Origin: Cristatella mucedo
Taxonomy: Eukaryota; Bryozoa; Phylactolaemata; Cristatellidae
Length of the DNA: 64,000 bases
NCBI GenBank assembly: GCA_009760855.2
Contig: WPIO01000080.1
Coordinates: 252,501 to 316,500 of the forward strand
Reading direction: 5' to 3'
Positions 14,250 through 22,634 of the stretch are shown one piece after another (position 1 is the stretch's first letter; every line of letters begins with the position of its first letter). Below the pieces are notes generated by a model that saw nothing but the letters and a program-made list of their open reading frames with translations, was not told the origin of the DNA and made no database searches. The translations under genes and the position numbers were made by a program.

Positions 14250-14333
<84 letters not shown>

Positions 14334-15701
14334 TTGCAGAACCAGTAATGTGACTCCACTTAGTCAGTATTTCTGAAACGTCGTAACGATGCTGCCTCGC
14401 TGGTTGGTCAAGAATTGGCTGCATTGTGTTGGTGTGATTTGCTCTAAAACTTTACCTGAACTTACTTGCTAGGTTGAATGTTTTGACACGAGGGCCTAAC
14501 TGATCTGCCACTATTTGTTCTCGTGTCTCTAAGGACCGGCAAAAGGGAGACTGGGCAGAAGTTGCCTGAAAGTTCTCCTGATGTGGTCTCCACTTTTTAA
14601 CGAGTGGCCTGAAAGCAGCCCATTTGAACGCTGTTAAGACTAACTTTATGCTAAGGACACATTTACGACGTTAGTCATGCAAGGCAGCAGTAAACCTGGG
14701 CATGTCAGAAGGTGAATGGTAGGCATGAGGCGGTCTAAGGGGACCAGTTTGAGATGATGTCAATTGGGATTGGCTTGTCCATTGGATTGTCAATAGTGAA
14801 TTCAGACATTAAGATAGACCAAGCTCGGCGGTTGCGGACTGGATGGACTCACTGATCTTATGTGTAGCACAGACGAAGGAGCTAGATAAACAACTTGTCT
14901 CGATTGCTGTGACAATACATCAGTTGAGCTGAGCTGAAATAACGTGTCGCACAGCTTGACGATCGAAGTGTGTGGCAGCCAAATTTCTCGTTGCAACGCT
15001 CGTCCCTTTTGAGACAATTAAGAATGCAAAGTTCCGCCCGACCGGTGCTCACCCTAGTAGCCCACTTGCTGTGCTAATAAGTACTCGGCAGTCCATGGTC
15101 GCAGCTGCCGCCTCTGGCTCTTACCACCTCATCGTGCTCGCTCACGGCGCAGGCGGCTGTTTGCAGTTCGTCCCCAAGTCTCCGGCCAGTATGGCCCCAC
15201 TTATTCGGTGGGGTCGTACGGTGGAGGTGGTGATCGGTCGGACAACGATTCTCTGAAGAAAACGCCACGCTCGGTTGCTCTGTCTGTTCGCTCTGACGCA
15301 TCGTCGATGGGTGGAAGCAGGCACGATGTCCTGCCCCTGACGGTGAGCAGTGAGGGAGCACAGGCCTGGAGCAGAGGCTGCAAGCTTTGCTGGCCGCCTG
15401 GGCAATAGCTCGATTTACCGGCATTTTTATTATTTCCCTTATTGTTATTCCTTATACTATTTTATTATGTTACCATTATTTCACTATTTTGCTATCATTC
15501 TTTATTACTTTATTATTTAATTATATCATTTATTTATTAACATATTATTTCGTATTTATTCTTATTGTTATGTAATTGTTTCACTTATTACTATTTCGCT
15601 TGCAGAAGACTCTCAGCTCCGAGCAGCTGAGTGCGGACGTGGTGAATCTCGACGGCATAATGAAGGAGCTCAATAACATCAAGATGCAGATCGACTTCTG
15701 A
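1334..15701 (+). CDS. DCC/neogenin/frazzled-type netrin receptor, 20 exons, 5' end missing
   Basis: Single-pass receptor of the DCC/neogenin/frazzled family, known to bind netrin and steer axons and cells. Exons: 1334-1505, 1787-1974, 2303-2626, 5854-6004, 6204-6352, 6952-7486, 7826-8101, 8467-8642, 9509-9862, 10636-10827, 11045-11353, 11535-11693, 11860-12162, 12445-12528, 12654-12867, 13026-13255, 13404-13490, 13834-14013, 15167-15342, 15606-15701. All junctions are GT-AG and all phases agree, giving about 1,450 codons and a TGA stop. Human DCC is about 1,447 aa as I recall it. Approximate residues: Ig1 1-115, Ig2 121-225, Ig3 229-327, Ig4 329-420, FN3-1 456-545, FN3-2 548-655, FN3-3 658-772, FN3-4 776-865, FN3-5 896-994, FN3-6 996-1095, membrane helix 1158-1180, cytoplasmic tail about 270 aa. 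Domain order and the C-terminal helix set it apart from Robo, Sidekick or LAR proteins. The start codon and signal peptide are not in these exons. Orthology to DCC versus neogenin cannot be resolved. Confidence 0.95.
1787..1974 (+). CDS. Netrin receptor exon 2: second half of Ig1
   Basis: Carries the F-G strands of Ig1, ending in the DDGMYRCIAE signature with the second disulfide cysteine. Acceptor CACGCAG|G (phase 2) and donor GCGA|GTGAGT (phase 1). The intron before it is 281 bp with no recognised element. Confidence 0.9.
1990..2051 (+). repeat. Short tandem repeat in receptor intron 2
   Basis: Repeats of the pattern CTCGCTCTCGCTGC, decaying towards the 3' side. A second tandem repeat (GATCTCTGTGCAC, three units) lies at 2167-2208 in the same intron. 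Confidence 0.85.
2303..2626 (+). CDS. Netrin receptor exon 3: complete Ig2
   Basis: A single exon holds all of Ig2: MFACRI (first Cys), YAWLKED (core Trp) and LGHYRCVATAA (second Cys). Three acceptors in the right phase were considered. The AG before 2264 gives an immediate stop. The AG before 2303 gives the same spacing to the first cysteine as vertebrate DCC and was preferred over 2276. Donor GACG|GTAGGT. Confidence 0.88.
2778..3250 (-). mobile_element. LINE-A (L2/CR1-like) 3' fragment in receptor intron 3
   Basis: Read on the minus strand this is the end of the reverse-transcriptase ORF, then the 3' UTR, the stem-loop tail with GCGCCCTCAGAGAA, and an (ATT)n terminus. Frames are broken. 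It is antisense to the host gene. Confidence 0.85.
3262..4200 (+). mobile_element. LINE-B (L2/CR1-like) reverse-transcriptase 3' fragment
   Basis: Degenerate C-terminal part of a LINE ORF2 inside receptor intron 3. DKTELLLIG at 3269 marks the end of the RT core. It is followed by SRLDYCNSLLAGLP, LGWMPVEQRIQSKVLTMTHK and HGLAPSYLAELLHQFQP, all typical of L2/CR1 elements. Interrupted by stops at 3644 and 3916. The 3' end includes CTTAGGCTGTGAGTGCGC. No endonuclease domain is present. Confidence 0.88.
4266..4400 (+). repeat. (CT)n-rich microsatellite in receptor intron 3
   Basis: Imperfect CT/CCCT tract ending in about 25 pure CT units, next to the LINE-B 3' end. Confidence 0.95.
5854..6004 (+). 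CDS. Netrin receptor exon 4: first half of Ig3
   Basis: Starts NPPEFVMHPWD after TTGCAG and contains the first Cys (ATLFCAA) and the Trp (ITWLKDG) of Ig3. Donor ATAC|GTATGT, phase 2. It is separated from exon 3 by the largest intron of the gene (3.2 kb, LINE-filled). Confidence 0.92.
6204..6352 (+). CDS. Netrin receptor exon 5: second half of Ig3
   Basis: Encodes GSLRVTNATEADTGVYTCR with the second Ig3 cysteine, then the G strand. Acceptor GTCTGCAG|G and donor CTCG|GTGAGT, phase 1. Confidence 0.93.
6834..6922 (+). repeat. (CT)n/(CTGT)n tract before the exon 6 acceptor
   Basis: Pyrimidine-rich array about 30 bp upstream of the acceptor AG at 6950-6951. It probably adds to the polypyrimidine region of this intron. 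Confidence 0.9.
6952..7486 (+). CDS. Netrin receptor exon 6: Ig4, linker and first half of FN3-1
   Basis: The largest exon, 535 bp. Ig4 shows VPPKFITRPSNVRV, VDLPCNVYG, VYWLKDS and GTYQCIAESEAG, all close to DCC Ig4. A Ser/Gly/Ala-rich linker of about 35 aa follows, then the RPRELVAAAVTSSSVLLVW opening of FN3-1. Acceptor follows a CT-rich intron; donor CAGAG|GTAAGC, phase 2. Confidence 0.95.
7826..8101 (+). CDS. Netrin receptor exon 7: end of FN3-1, start of FN3-2
   Basis: Completes FN3-1 (LKPNTPYVFRVFTIG, a standard FN3 E-F motif) and starts FN3-2 (PSAPTNFTAFAVSPTEVRVS). Acceptor CACGCAG|A, donor TATCG|GTGAGC, phase 2. Confidence 0.93.
8467..8642 (+). CDS. Netrin receptor exon 8: second half of FN3-2
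   Basis: Contains LQIHTDYYIRVAAINAAG and GVPSEELHVRT, the FN3 E-G strands. Acceptor CTACAG|C, donor ACTG|GTGAGG, phase 1. Confidence 0.92.
8643..9508. other. Receptor intron 8, no element recognised
   Basis: An 866-bp intron with no similarity to the LINE/SINE families of this window and no recognisable gene. Confidence 0.6.
9509..9862 (+). CDS. Netrin receptor exon 9: complete FN3-3 with Ala/Pro-rich insert
   Basis: One exon encodes FN3-3: VPGAPPRNLTAEATGH, QNGVITGYKLRYRLRD, YEIVGLDAGEFYVVRVAA and NVNGTGDYTSW, matching the NGFITGYK and NGTGP motifs of DCC FN3-3. An alanine/proline-rich insertion of about 14 residues, coded around 9660-9705, sits in the C-E loop. Donor GACG|GTGAGC. Confidence 0.93.
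10110..10288 (+). mobile_element. SINE-C (tRNA-derived) in receptor intron 9
   Basis: The tRNA-like head has an A-box-like TGGCACACTAGGTAAGG and a canonical B box GGTTCGATTCC at 10168-10178. A tRNA-unrelated body (GCTATACAAAAAGAGGCTG) follows, then a T-rich end. Eight other copies in the window share this layout. Confidence 0.92.
10636..10827 (+). CDS. Netrin receptor exon 10: first part of FN3-4
   Basis: Encodes SVPPGKPLSIQTKVFATEIA, then INWAPPAGNVMIRGYRLGYG and YTIRNL. The RGYxxGYG motif is typical of FN3-4, a netrin-contact domain in DCC. An alternative acceptor 3 bp upstream (start 10633) is equally in frame. The donor is ATCTCA|GTACGC, which is weaker than the others. Confidence 0.87.
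11045..11353 (+). CDS. Netrin receptor exon 11: end of FN3-4, linker, start of FN3-5
   Basis: AGQSYVLQLLAYNGAGQGFP closes FN3-4. A Gln/Gly/Ser-rich linker of about 35 aa follows. LAPPLQLKAIVLSATAVHVT and WHDNSLGANQ match the PPVGVQAVALTHDAVRVSW and ADNSVPKNQ segments of DCC FN3-5. Donor ACCG|GTCAGC, phase 1. Confidence 0.9.
11535..11693 (+). CDS. Netrin receptor exon 12: second half of FN3-5
   Basis: Encodes TELSYVIDSLRPYTKYEFAV, the FN3 E-F strands, ending in NTTFEA at a phase-1 donor (GCCG|GTGAGT). Acceptor CGCGTAG|G. Confidence 0.92.
11860..12162 (+). CDS. Netrin receptor exon 13: complete FN3-6
   Basis: The best conserved block of the gene. It includes IVSWQPPLKANGRVTGYMLY, WVVETVAGDRL and TYFFRIDANNAKGRGP, nearly co-linear with DCC FN3-6. 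It ends EVFRTPK at AAAG|GTGCGA. DCC FN3-5/6 bind netrin in vertebrates. Confidence 0.96.
12445..12528 (+). CDS. Netrin receptor exon 14: Gly-rich juxtamembrane linker, part 1
   Basis: A short 84-bp exon encoding a glycine-rich stretch (DGTGGGGILVNP). It corresponds to the spliced linker between FN3-6 and the membrane in DCC. Phase 1 on both sides, so it could be skipped without changing the frame. Acceptor TTTGTAG|C, donor CTCCG|GTATGT. Confidence 0.75.
12654..12867 (+). CDS. Netrin receptor exon 15: linker and transmembrane helix
   Basis: After a Gly/Ser linker comes the membrane segment VMWIIVGCVAAITLVAIVAL, continuing FVV and ending in the basic stop-transfer CRRR. This fixes the N-out, C-in topology. 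Donor AAAAG|GTATGC, phase 2. Confidence 0.93.
13026..13255 (+). CDS. Netrin receptor exon 16: cytoplasmic P1-like motif
   Basis: Contains QPPDLFKNHEQLQLKLRQ, which lines up with the P1 region of DCC (RPPDLWIHH...E..). An Ala/Gly-rich and acidic segment follows. Acceptor TTAGCAG|G. Two donors are possible, GGAG|GTGAGC at 13255 (chosen; phase links to exon 17) and AGC|GTGAGC near 13242. Confidence 0.85.
13404..13490 (+). CDS. Netrin receptor exon 17: cytoplasmic segment
   Basis: An 87-bp exon encoding DTFIDTYSSLGRTTRPPVLV, similar in place and pattern to the SSMSTLERSLA...RAPRAKL stretch of DCC. Phase 1 in and out. Acceptor GCACAG|C, donor GAAG|GTACGT. Confidence 0.8.
13705..13820 (+). mobile_element. 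LINE-A 3' tail in receptor intron 17
   Basis: About 115 bp of the LINE-A 3' end: the CTTTGCAGCAAATGTAAAGC segment, the stem-loop segment, and (ATT)n. It ends 13 bp before exon 18. Confidence 0.9.
13834..14013 (+). CDS. Netrin receptor exon 18: cytoplasmic Pro/Ser/Gln-rich segment
   Basis: Encodes MPRAAVLPMSVVSASLEPPG, then a Gln/Ser/Pro-rich tail. It matches the PRAKLMIP...VVSAIPVPTLES part of DCC. Its acceptor (TTGCAG|G) sits just 13 bp after a LINE-A tail. Donor CACG|GTCAGC. Confidence 0.82.
14253..14332 (+). repeat. (CT)n microsatellite in receptor intron 18
   Basis: About 38 CT units with one interruption (CCCC). The rest of this 1.15-kb intron shows no recognised element. Confidence 0.95.
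15167..15342 (+). CDS. Netrin receptor exon 19: cytoplasmic segment before P3
   Basis: Encodes a Gly/Tyr/Ser-rich segment (SGQYGPTYSVGSYGGGGD), then LKKTPRSVALSVRSDASS. It joins exon 18 in phase 1 and exits in phase 0 at CTGACG|GTGAGC. Placement rests on frame continuity to exons 18 and 20 more than on similarity. Confidence 0.75.
15418..15597 (+). repeat. AT-rich low-complexity tract in receptor intron 19
   Basis: Nearly pure A/T sequence made of TTATT-like words, directly upstream of the last acceptor. It contrasts sharply with the GC-rich exons. Confidence 0.85.
15606..15701 (+). CDS. Netrin receptor exon 20: P3 motif and stop
   Basis: Terminal coding exon. LSADVVNLDGIMKELNNI followed by KMQIDF and TGA matches the C-terminal P3 helix of DCC (LSEQMASLEGLMKQLNAI). 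In vertebrates P3 mediates receptor self-association. Acceptor CTTGCAG|A, phase 0. No AATAAA was seen in the next few hundred bases, so the 3' UTR end is not defined. Confidence 0.93.
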   Translation, partial: KTLSSEQLSADVVNLDGIMKELNNIKMQIDF

Positions 15702-15928
15702 GCTTCAGTCGCCTGAAAATCTGCTCTCAATCCAACCCCTCTCAATCCGCCACTCCAATCTGACGACATCTGTCGCCAGTTTTGGTGCCTCCGCCCTGTC
15801 ATCTGCTGCCCCACCCCTGCATTATTTATTTTTTATCGTCTCCCATTCGCCAGATGATGGGCACGTTGCGGGCTGACGTCGCCATTGCCCCCTTCGCCTG
15901 GCTATAGGTGGTGCAGCCCGGCGGATCA

Positions 15929-17740
15929 CTGATCCGAGACTATTGCCTTGATGCACGGTTTGCGGATCTGCCGGACCGGCCTTGCCAGCCCAGCTTCTGT
16001 GGAACGTGGCCTCTATGGCCTGCTCTTGTGCCATCGACCGGCGCCTACTTATTGTCTTAGCAGCCGGTGCACTGAGGGAAGCCGGCTGCGGCTCTCCGGA
16101 ATTCGAAGCCGCGTTCCGTTTTGTTTGCATTATTGCTCGAAGGCTGCGTTGTGGTGCATTCGTGTCCGTGCTGCTTAGTCATTGCCTTTTTCGCGAGGTG
16201 CCGCTTTTGCCGCCTTCTAATGATGAGATGTAGTGTGCCCACACGCCGGCAGCTGAGCTTCCTCTTGCAGCAGCCGAGCATCCGCCTGCAGCAGCCGAGC
16301 TTCCGCCTGCAGCAGCCGAGCGTCCGCCTGCAGGGGAACCATAATCGCAGCATGCACTGACCAAAGCGAGTTCGTCTGCAGGCGCTTGCTGCTCAGTGGT
16401 GGTGGCCGGCTGCTATGGACTCACGCCGTACACGTGATGGCTTTGGCTCTTGCCTTGCATCCAGTTAAGATGCTTTTTTAAATACATACTTAGTAACTGT
16501 TTAGCAGCCGATGGCTCGTCTTTGCTGCAGTGACTTTCAGCAGTGAGCGTCCTTCTGTGCCATGCTAACAGCTAGGACCCTGCCGTCGCTCAAGCAAAGG
16601 CAGAGAACAGGAAGCGATTCGAAGACATTAAAGCAGTTCTTCGGCTGGCAATGTGGCTAGCTATTGTGCTCTAGGAATCTAAAGACCTGCGACAACGGAG
16701 TCGTTACCCAACTCCGATCTAGAACGCTTGTGAGTGTCAACTCCATTCTGCGAGCCCGGTCCCCAAGTAGGAATAGCGGTCAACGATGATCTAGGTTTTG
16801 GCGACAGGTCATCTTTCTCAGCTAGGTGCCGGCCTTCAGTAGTAGAGTGTTGCGGGCAATGATCCTAGTGTTGCAGGTGACTTTAAGGCTGTTTTTTGGT
16901 AATCTTATTACGTTGACAACGACCAATGAAGCTGCCGAATGGGTTTCATTTTGCTCAAAGAGATAAAGAGGTATTATTAAGGTTACTTGCCTAGACCCAT
17001 GTAAGTCTTGTAGCCATCCGGAGCAGGCATGTTCGCTGGCTGTGTTTGAGCCTCAAGTTAAGAGTAGTTTCATTAGCTCAATAGAGCAGTGGGCAGGTAA
17101 CCCAGGAGGTTAAGGGATCGTTCACCACTCGAGCTGACGTTTTCTTAAGGTTCCCAGCTCCACAGCAGTTGTCCTCCGGTCACTCAATATTTTGAAAAAC
17201 CTATCGCACCGTAACAACAGACCTTCTATGAGGCGGCTCTGCCAACAGACCGGTCACCCTTAAAAGGAAACCGTTTATAGGTCCGAGCTAAAGTGAAAAC
17301 TCAACTCACCTGTCAAACTCCTATTCACAGATATGGATATGATTCAACGGCGTCACTGCATAGCCACGGTTTGAAACCCAAGTCAGGACCTAAGCTCTCT
17401 TCTCAGAAATAAACACGCCGACATTACTGCTTTAACACTGATTGCCGTACCTGCATAGTGATCGAGAATAACGGAAGTAACTTATCAGCAATTAGCAAAT
17501 ATCTACTGCATATATCCGCTGGATTCATGGCTAATAAACATACTGAGAGTAGCAAATGTTAACACTAATCATTTGGTCATGCTTTCTTTACAGCACCTGC
17601 AAAGTGCCGAGAAAAAGATTCCGTTCTCAAAGAACGATGTGCAAATGAACTATTATTATTGTATTGCCAAGCTGAAGGGTAGATAATGACCAAACATTTT
17701 CTATGCAATGACCTCCGAAATACGGATCCTAGAATCTGCG
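15929..17740. mobile_element. Dispersed element of unknown class, copy 1 (about 1.8 kb)
   Basis: Homologous over its full length to 33624-35376, same orientation, starting at CTGATCC and ending near AGAATCTGCG. Contains three or four units of a 21-bp minisatellite (GCAGCAGCCGAGCGTCCGCCT type) at about 16255-16335. No transposase, RT or terminal repeats could be recognised. It lies just downstream of the netrin receptor, so it may overlap its 3' UTR. Confidence 0.75.
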
Positions 17741-17849
17741 AATCTTTTGGATGTCTTTACAATCTGCTACTCTGACTCAAATATTTTAGCCATACCACGT
17801 ACTAGCATCAAGACATTTTTAGAGACCGTGCCTTTACTTCGTATGTTTT

Positions 17850-18190
17850 CATAATAATAATACAATTGTATAGCGTCCTCGGAGAACGGAAACTCTTTCT
17901 AGGCTCATTACAGATGCTGTACAACCATTACCAAATGGTTGGTGGTAAGATTCGCAAATTGCTGGCACAGTGTAAGCAAGCATATTCGCACAAAGGACAA
18001 ATAAAAATGATCCACTAAATGCAATAATAAACGGGAGTTTTGCTTCAAGCTTCTTTTTAAATGTCATGTCAGCGGAAGTTGAGATATTCGTCGGTATAGA
18101 GCTCCAGGATTCTAGAAGTATACGAAGTAAAGGCATGGTCTCCAAAGGTTTTGAAGTTCGTATAAGCTATGTCTAAATGACTTGAGTCAG
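17850..18190 (-). mobile_element. Degenerate LINE-A fragment
   Basis: Minus-strand remnant of the 3' tail (TATAGCGTCCTCGGAGAAC) and the end of the RT ORF, with many indels. More diverged than the other copies. Confidence 0.7.
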
Positions 18191-18294
18191 AGCAGCAAGT
18201 TGTACAGAACAGTCGGTCTGGAAGACGAGACACTGGCGTAGTTTCAATCGTACTTGATCGTAATTCTTTCGTGTCGAGTGAGGGGTCAGGTCTC

Positions 18295-18475
18295 ATCCAC
18301 CAGACCAGTCACCTGTGGAGTCCCTATCGGGTCCGTCCTCAATCCATTGCTGTTCTCTATTTATACTCAATATATGGGAAAAGTGATTCATGCCAACGGA
18401 AAATGATACCATTTTTATGCTGACGATAGGCAGCTGTTTTGAGCCCGATGGTGGTAACTCGGGTGCGAGTGGACT
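18295..18475 (+). mobile_element. L2/CR1-like reverse-transcriptase core fragment
   Basis: Plus-strand translation gives VPIGSVLNPLLFSIYTQ, then a stop, then YHFYADDRQLF. These are the GSVLGP and FYADD motifs of non-LTR reverse transcriptases, with both catalytic aspartates still readable. Stops interrupt the frame, so it is a dead fragment. Confidence 0.85.
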
Positions 18476-18586
18476 GCGATAACTACCTGAATATTGGTCC
18501 AAATTATATGCAAATAGGCTAAAAATATCAGGCTCATCGAGTTATATTCATCAGCAGAAAGACAGCGATTTCGAAAACGACGATTT

Positions 18587-19091
18587 TTATTGAGCAAGTG
18601 CATAGCGGCTGACAAGATCCATGGCAAGGATCCTGGGCTCGATCACGAAAACTGAGCCTATTTTTTTCGAGAAATAGCTCAAGATTGATGGCTGATTTGG
18701 GACAACCGCTGATGCCTTCTTCGAGCGCCCCACAAAGCGTATCTGCACGCTTGGAGCAGCCTTCTTCGCGGACGCTCTTTTTTTTCTGCCACGAGTCTGC
18801 GCCGCCTGATCTGATGCCGCCAACGGCGCGCCAATATTGTCAGATCTTCGTCCTCACTATCAGCGATACTACCCAGGCGAGCACTGGTGCCTCGATTCCG
18901 GACCTCCTGCATAACCCTTTCAAACCAGCGGGTGGCAATGAAGCTCCCGGGAAATGTTTCCAAGAACTTGCACACCAGTTCCATTGCGTTCTGAAGAAAA
19001 TGATTGCTATCACATCTTTTAAATCGTCACTATAGCCAACTAGAGTGTGCATCCTTTCTTTCGCACGCTGTTCTTCAGACTGCTTCGACAT
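18587..19091 (-). pseudogene. Frame-broken ORF with a PCNA-binding-like motif
   Basis: Minus-strand open segments in three successive frames. They start MSKQSEEQRAKERMHTLVGY at 19091, continue MELVCKFLETFPGSFIATRW, and end with a lysine/arginine-rich region and QPSILSYFSKK. QxxIxxYF fits the PIP-box consensus of PCNA partners. I do not recognise the family. At least two shifts separate the parts, so it is a decayed gene or a transposon relic. A very short intron is possible but unlikely. Confidence 0.35.
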
Positions 19092-19892
19092 GATTCTGAC
19101 GGTGTTGCTCCTGAATCAGATCAACGGCGTTTTTGTTTTGGAAATGCTATATTTTTAAAGCAGCTATCCGCACAAAATAATTAGTTTAATATTAGCATAA
19201 GCTAATCTCCTCTTGTATTGCAACATCCCATGACTTGACAAATATTACACAAAAGCCAAAATTTTACCTGTTTCTCTTATAATTTATTGGGTTCGATTAA
19301 ATTATCCTATGTGTGCTTAGGCGTCCAGTTGCTGCATTTTATTACTAACCGTATTAGTAAGCTTCATTTAAAGCATATTCAAAGTGCGCAGATACAAAGT
19401 TTCTTCTCAACAGGGGCTAAAGAAAAAGGCTATTTATTATTAGCATCCTTAGCCAGCCAAACGTTAAATAGTCCATAATTATCGACATATATTATTGATT
19501 GTGATTGGCAGTGGTAGCGGTTTTCTTATTGAATACATTTATACACGCAAAGTAGCTCCTAAAGAAGATGCTCAAATTACAAGTATGCAACTGTGGAACT
19601 TATTATTTATGATTGCAAACGTTTGCTTGTTTATGGAACTATGTAAATTTTTTATTAGGGGCTAAATCGCATAATTGATTGCAGCCCTTCCACGATCAAA
19701 AGTTTTCTTCTAAAAGAATAGTGAATTAATCCTTTTAGAGGCTTGAGAACACACGAAAACTCCTGTTCTGAGTCAGTCATTCTTTCACTAGAGGGCTCGT
19801 GTCAAGTCTTTCAGCTTTTGGAAATGCCAAAAACTTGGCAAATTTAAATAAGCACTTTCTCTTAAATATACAGCAATATGTTGCTGGAAAGT

Positions 19893-20403
19893 TTTGTCGC
19901 TCACTTTTAGGTCCCTTCATTCTATGGCTCCAGCCTATCTCACCGACATACTCCCCCATCAGGCCAAGCATCGTACCACCCGCTTTTCAGAATCCAACAG
20001 TCTAGAAATACCTCGTACAAACCTCAAATCCTTTGGAGATCGTGCATTTAGTTCGTATGCTCCCAAAGCCTGGAACTCCCTCCCTACCTGCATCAGAACA
20101 TCCCCTGACCTGACCACATTTAAAAGGAACTTAAAAACACACCTATTTAGGACAGCATTTAGCATGTCCCTGCGATTCGTCCTTCACGTGCTTATGCGTG
20201 CTGACACTGTGCATGCTGCCACTAACCACATTTGCATGCTGACCCTGTGCATGTCACCCCTAACCATATTATTCATCTTGTTTGTTTTTCAGGCATGATT
20301 TTACTTACCATTTAATTGCATTTCCCTTTGCAGCAAATGTAAAGCGCCTAGAAAGAGATTAAGTTCTCTGAGAGCGCTTTATCAAGTACATTATTATTAT
20401 TAT
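19893..20403 (+). mobile_element. LINE-A 3' fragment
   Basis: End of the RT ORF with [40 protein letters not shown] and [10 protein letters not shown], then the 3' UTR (GCATGCTGACCCTGTGCATG), stem-loop and (ATT)n tail. The coding part reads open for about 130 codons, so it is relatively young. Confidence 0.9.
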
Positions 20404-20837
20404 AACGATCCAAGAAAACTAAAATCACTATCTAGGACCTTTATCGTTCGCTGCAGGAGAATCGGTTGCCAACTTTTTGTGAAATCCTTAGTATTAATAA
20501 TGTAAAAGCATGCAAGTATTATGCCTTGGCCAGATCTTGTTTAGCTGGTCGTTTACCAATCGTCACTAACGGTGGGAGGTTACCCGTTTGTTGATGGCTA
20601 CATTCAGAGATTACATCCTTGATTCATACACCCTAGCACCACAGCACATGTAGATAAGCAACGCCATTTCACTAAGCTGCAACGGACCTTGAACAATGTC
20701 CTTGAACAATAGCTTCCTGTAAAAATCTTTTTTTCATTACAGTTGTTAATGGAACAGTCAGTGTGAGCGCAGCCATTTCAGGTATTTTATTATATTTTGT
20801 CACATTGCACAGCCAACTGAAACCAGGAAATTTCGCA

Positions 20838-21720
20838 TATTTTATAATAATAATACATTTGGCATAGCAGCCTCAGAAAACTCAATCTCTCTCTCTCTAG
20901 GCACTTTGCATTTGCTGCCAAGGAAGCCAAATCGAACGGTTAGTGGAAGTTTGCTTAACAAACAGCAAGAATAACATGGGTAAGCGTGAGATGGACAGGG
21001 TCAACATGCAAGGGTCAAGACAGAAGTCAAGATGTCATTACAGAAGTCAAGACGGGATGTCACAAATACATGGACTAACTTATATGTGATATCCCTGTCT
21101 AAACACGCCCAAATTTTAGCAATGTTATGTAGCTGAAAGTAGTTTGACATGACAGTGAATCTGATGTGGTCGTCTAATGAAAGGTCACTTTGCAACATGA
21201 CACTTACATTTTGTGCAGATTCAACAGGAGATATGCCGACTGAGTAGATTTTGAGTGTTGGCCTTTCCAATTTCCGAATCACATTTGGTTTGCCCATGAC
21301 CAGTAAGTTGGTTTTATCATCATTCAATTTAAGGAAGTTTGCTGCCATCCCTGTGCGGATGTCATCAATACATGCAGCAAGGGAGTTGAGAGAATTCGAC
21401 AATGCTGGAGGGCTGCGAGGGATCAAAGCAGAGGTACAACTGAGTGTCATCTGCATAAAAGTGAAACCCTAAATTGTGCTTTGCAATCTCATCGGCAAGA
21501 GGGAGAGTGTAAACGGTGAAAAGAGTGGAGCCAAGCACAGATCCCTTAGGTATTAGGTATTCCATAGGCTCATCAGATGACTTTTGACTATTCATATCAA
21601 TACTCTGGAGTCTTCCGCTGAGATAGAACCTGAACCATTGCGATGCAATGCCAGTGATGCCCAGGTGAGATGAGAGTCGCTCAAGAAGAACTTGGCGATC
21701 GATAAGGACTTTTATTACTC
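20838..21720 (-). mobile_element. LINE-A fragment with reverse-transcriptase core
   Basis: On the minus strand: KGSVLGSTLFTVYTLPLADE, LGFHFYADDTQLYL and KLNDDKTNLLVMGKP, then SRLDFCNDILTS, with the catalytic YADD intact. The 3' tail follows directly because part of the C-terminal ORF is deleted. Frames are broken at about 21400. A short tail-only piece of the same family lies at 21745-21860. Confidence 0.88.
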
Positions 21721-22106
21721 GTCTTGGTAGTTATTCTTAGCCACAATAATAATAATATATTTCTATAGCGCCATAAGATAACTTTATAAATTTAAATTTG
21801 CTGCTAAGGAAGCATGATCGAATGGTAAACAGTAGCTTGAGCTCATCGGAAAAAGCAGATCTGCTCTTGAATTCCTAATCTATCAGAACGCGTAGTTTGG
21901 CTGTGAGGTAAGCTTCCGGTTTGGTGACTTAAGGTCACTCAATATTTAGCCCTTAGCTAAAAAAAAGTGCTGGCAAAGATGCAGCAGCGACACTGAAATT
22001 CCGGTAGCAGTCGAACCCGGCATTCTACGGTTAAAAGATTCTGGAGCAGTCCTTGATGAATCTAGGCTAGGTGAAAGTCGTACAAGGAATCATAGTTCCT
22101 ACAATC

Positions 22107-22166
22107 AGGAGGTCCACATCCAGACAGGAAGTCCACATCCAAACAGGAAGTCCACACCCATGCTCC
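22107..22166 (+). repeat. Short tandem repeat
   Basis: Three imperfect units of about 20 bp (AGGAAGTCCACATCCAAAC). Confidence 0.8.
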
Positions 22167-22597
22167 AAGAATACAGTCATAGTTCTGACAGTGAATTCCT
22201 ATAGGGTACAGAGGCTGCTGAGATACAGCCATCGTCCAGGTACTTACTCCGTGTAGCAGTCTTTTTGAATTTAGCGAGTATGAACAGCCTGAAAGAATAA
22301 TACTGCCTTTCCGAATGCTTGCAGGAAAAACCCTTCAACTATATGAAGGTTTTACCAAATCAAATTCTGAAGTGATTAATGCCTCCTCTCAGCTGGGGTC
22401 GGAGAACGTAGCTGCTTTAACTGTATTGATGACCAACACGCGTGCTCGCTTGCCTCGACGAATTTGGTATTATTCAGCACCATTCAGATCTGAAAGGCCG
22501 ACTGATGTAATTCAATTTCATGCACATCCCTCTGTAACTCTATAAAGCTACAGAGACTATCTGGACGTGTTACGCAGCAGAATTTTCTATCGCATTA

Positions 22598-22599
22598 TC

Positions 22600-22634
<35 letters not shown>

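Noticed and set aside
16255-16340. CRISPR-like array
   Set aside because: The repeats are contiguous 21-bp minisatellite units without unique spacers, in a eukaryotic context.
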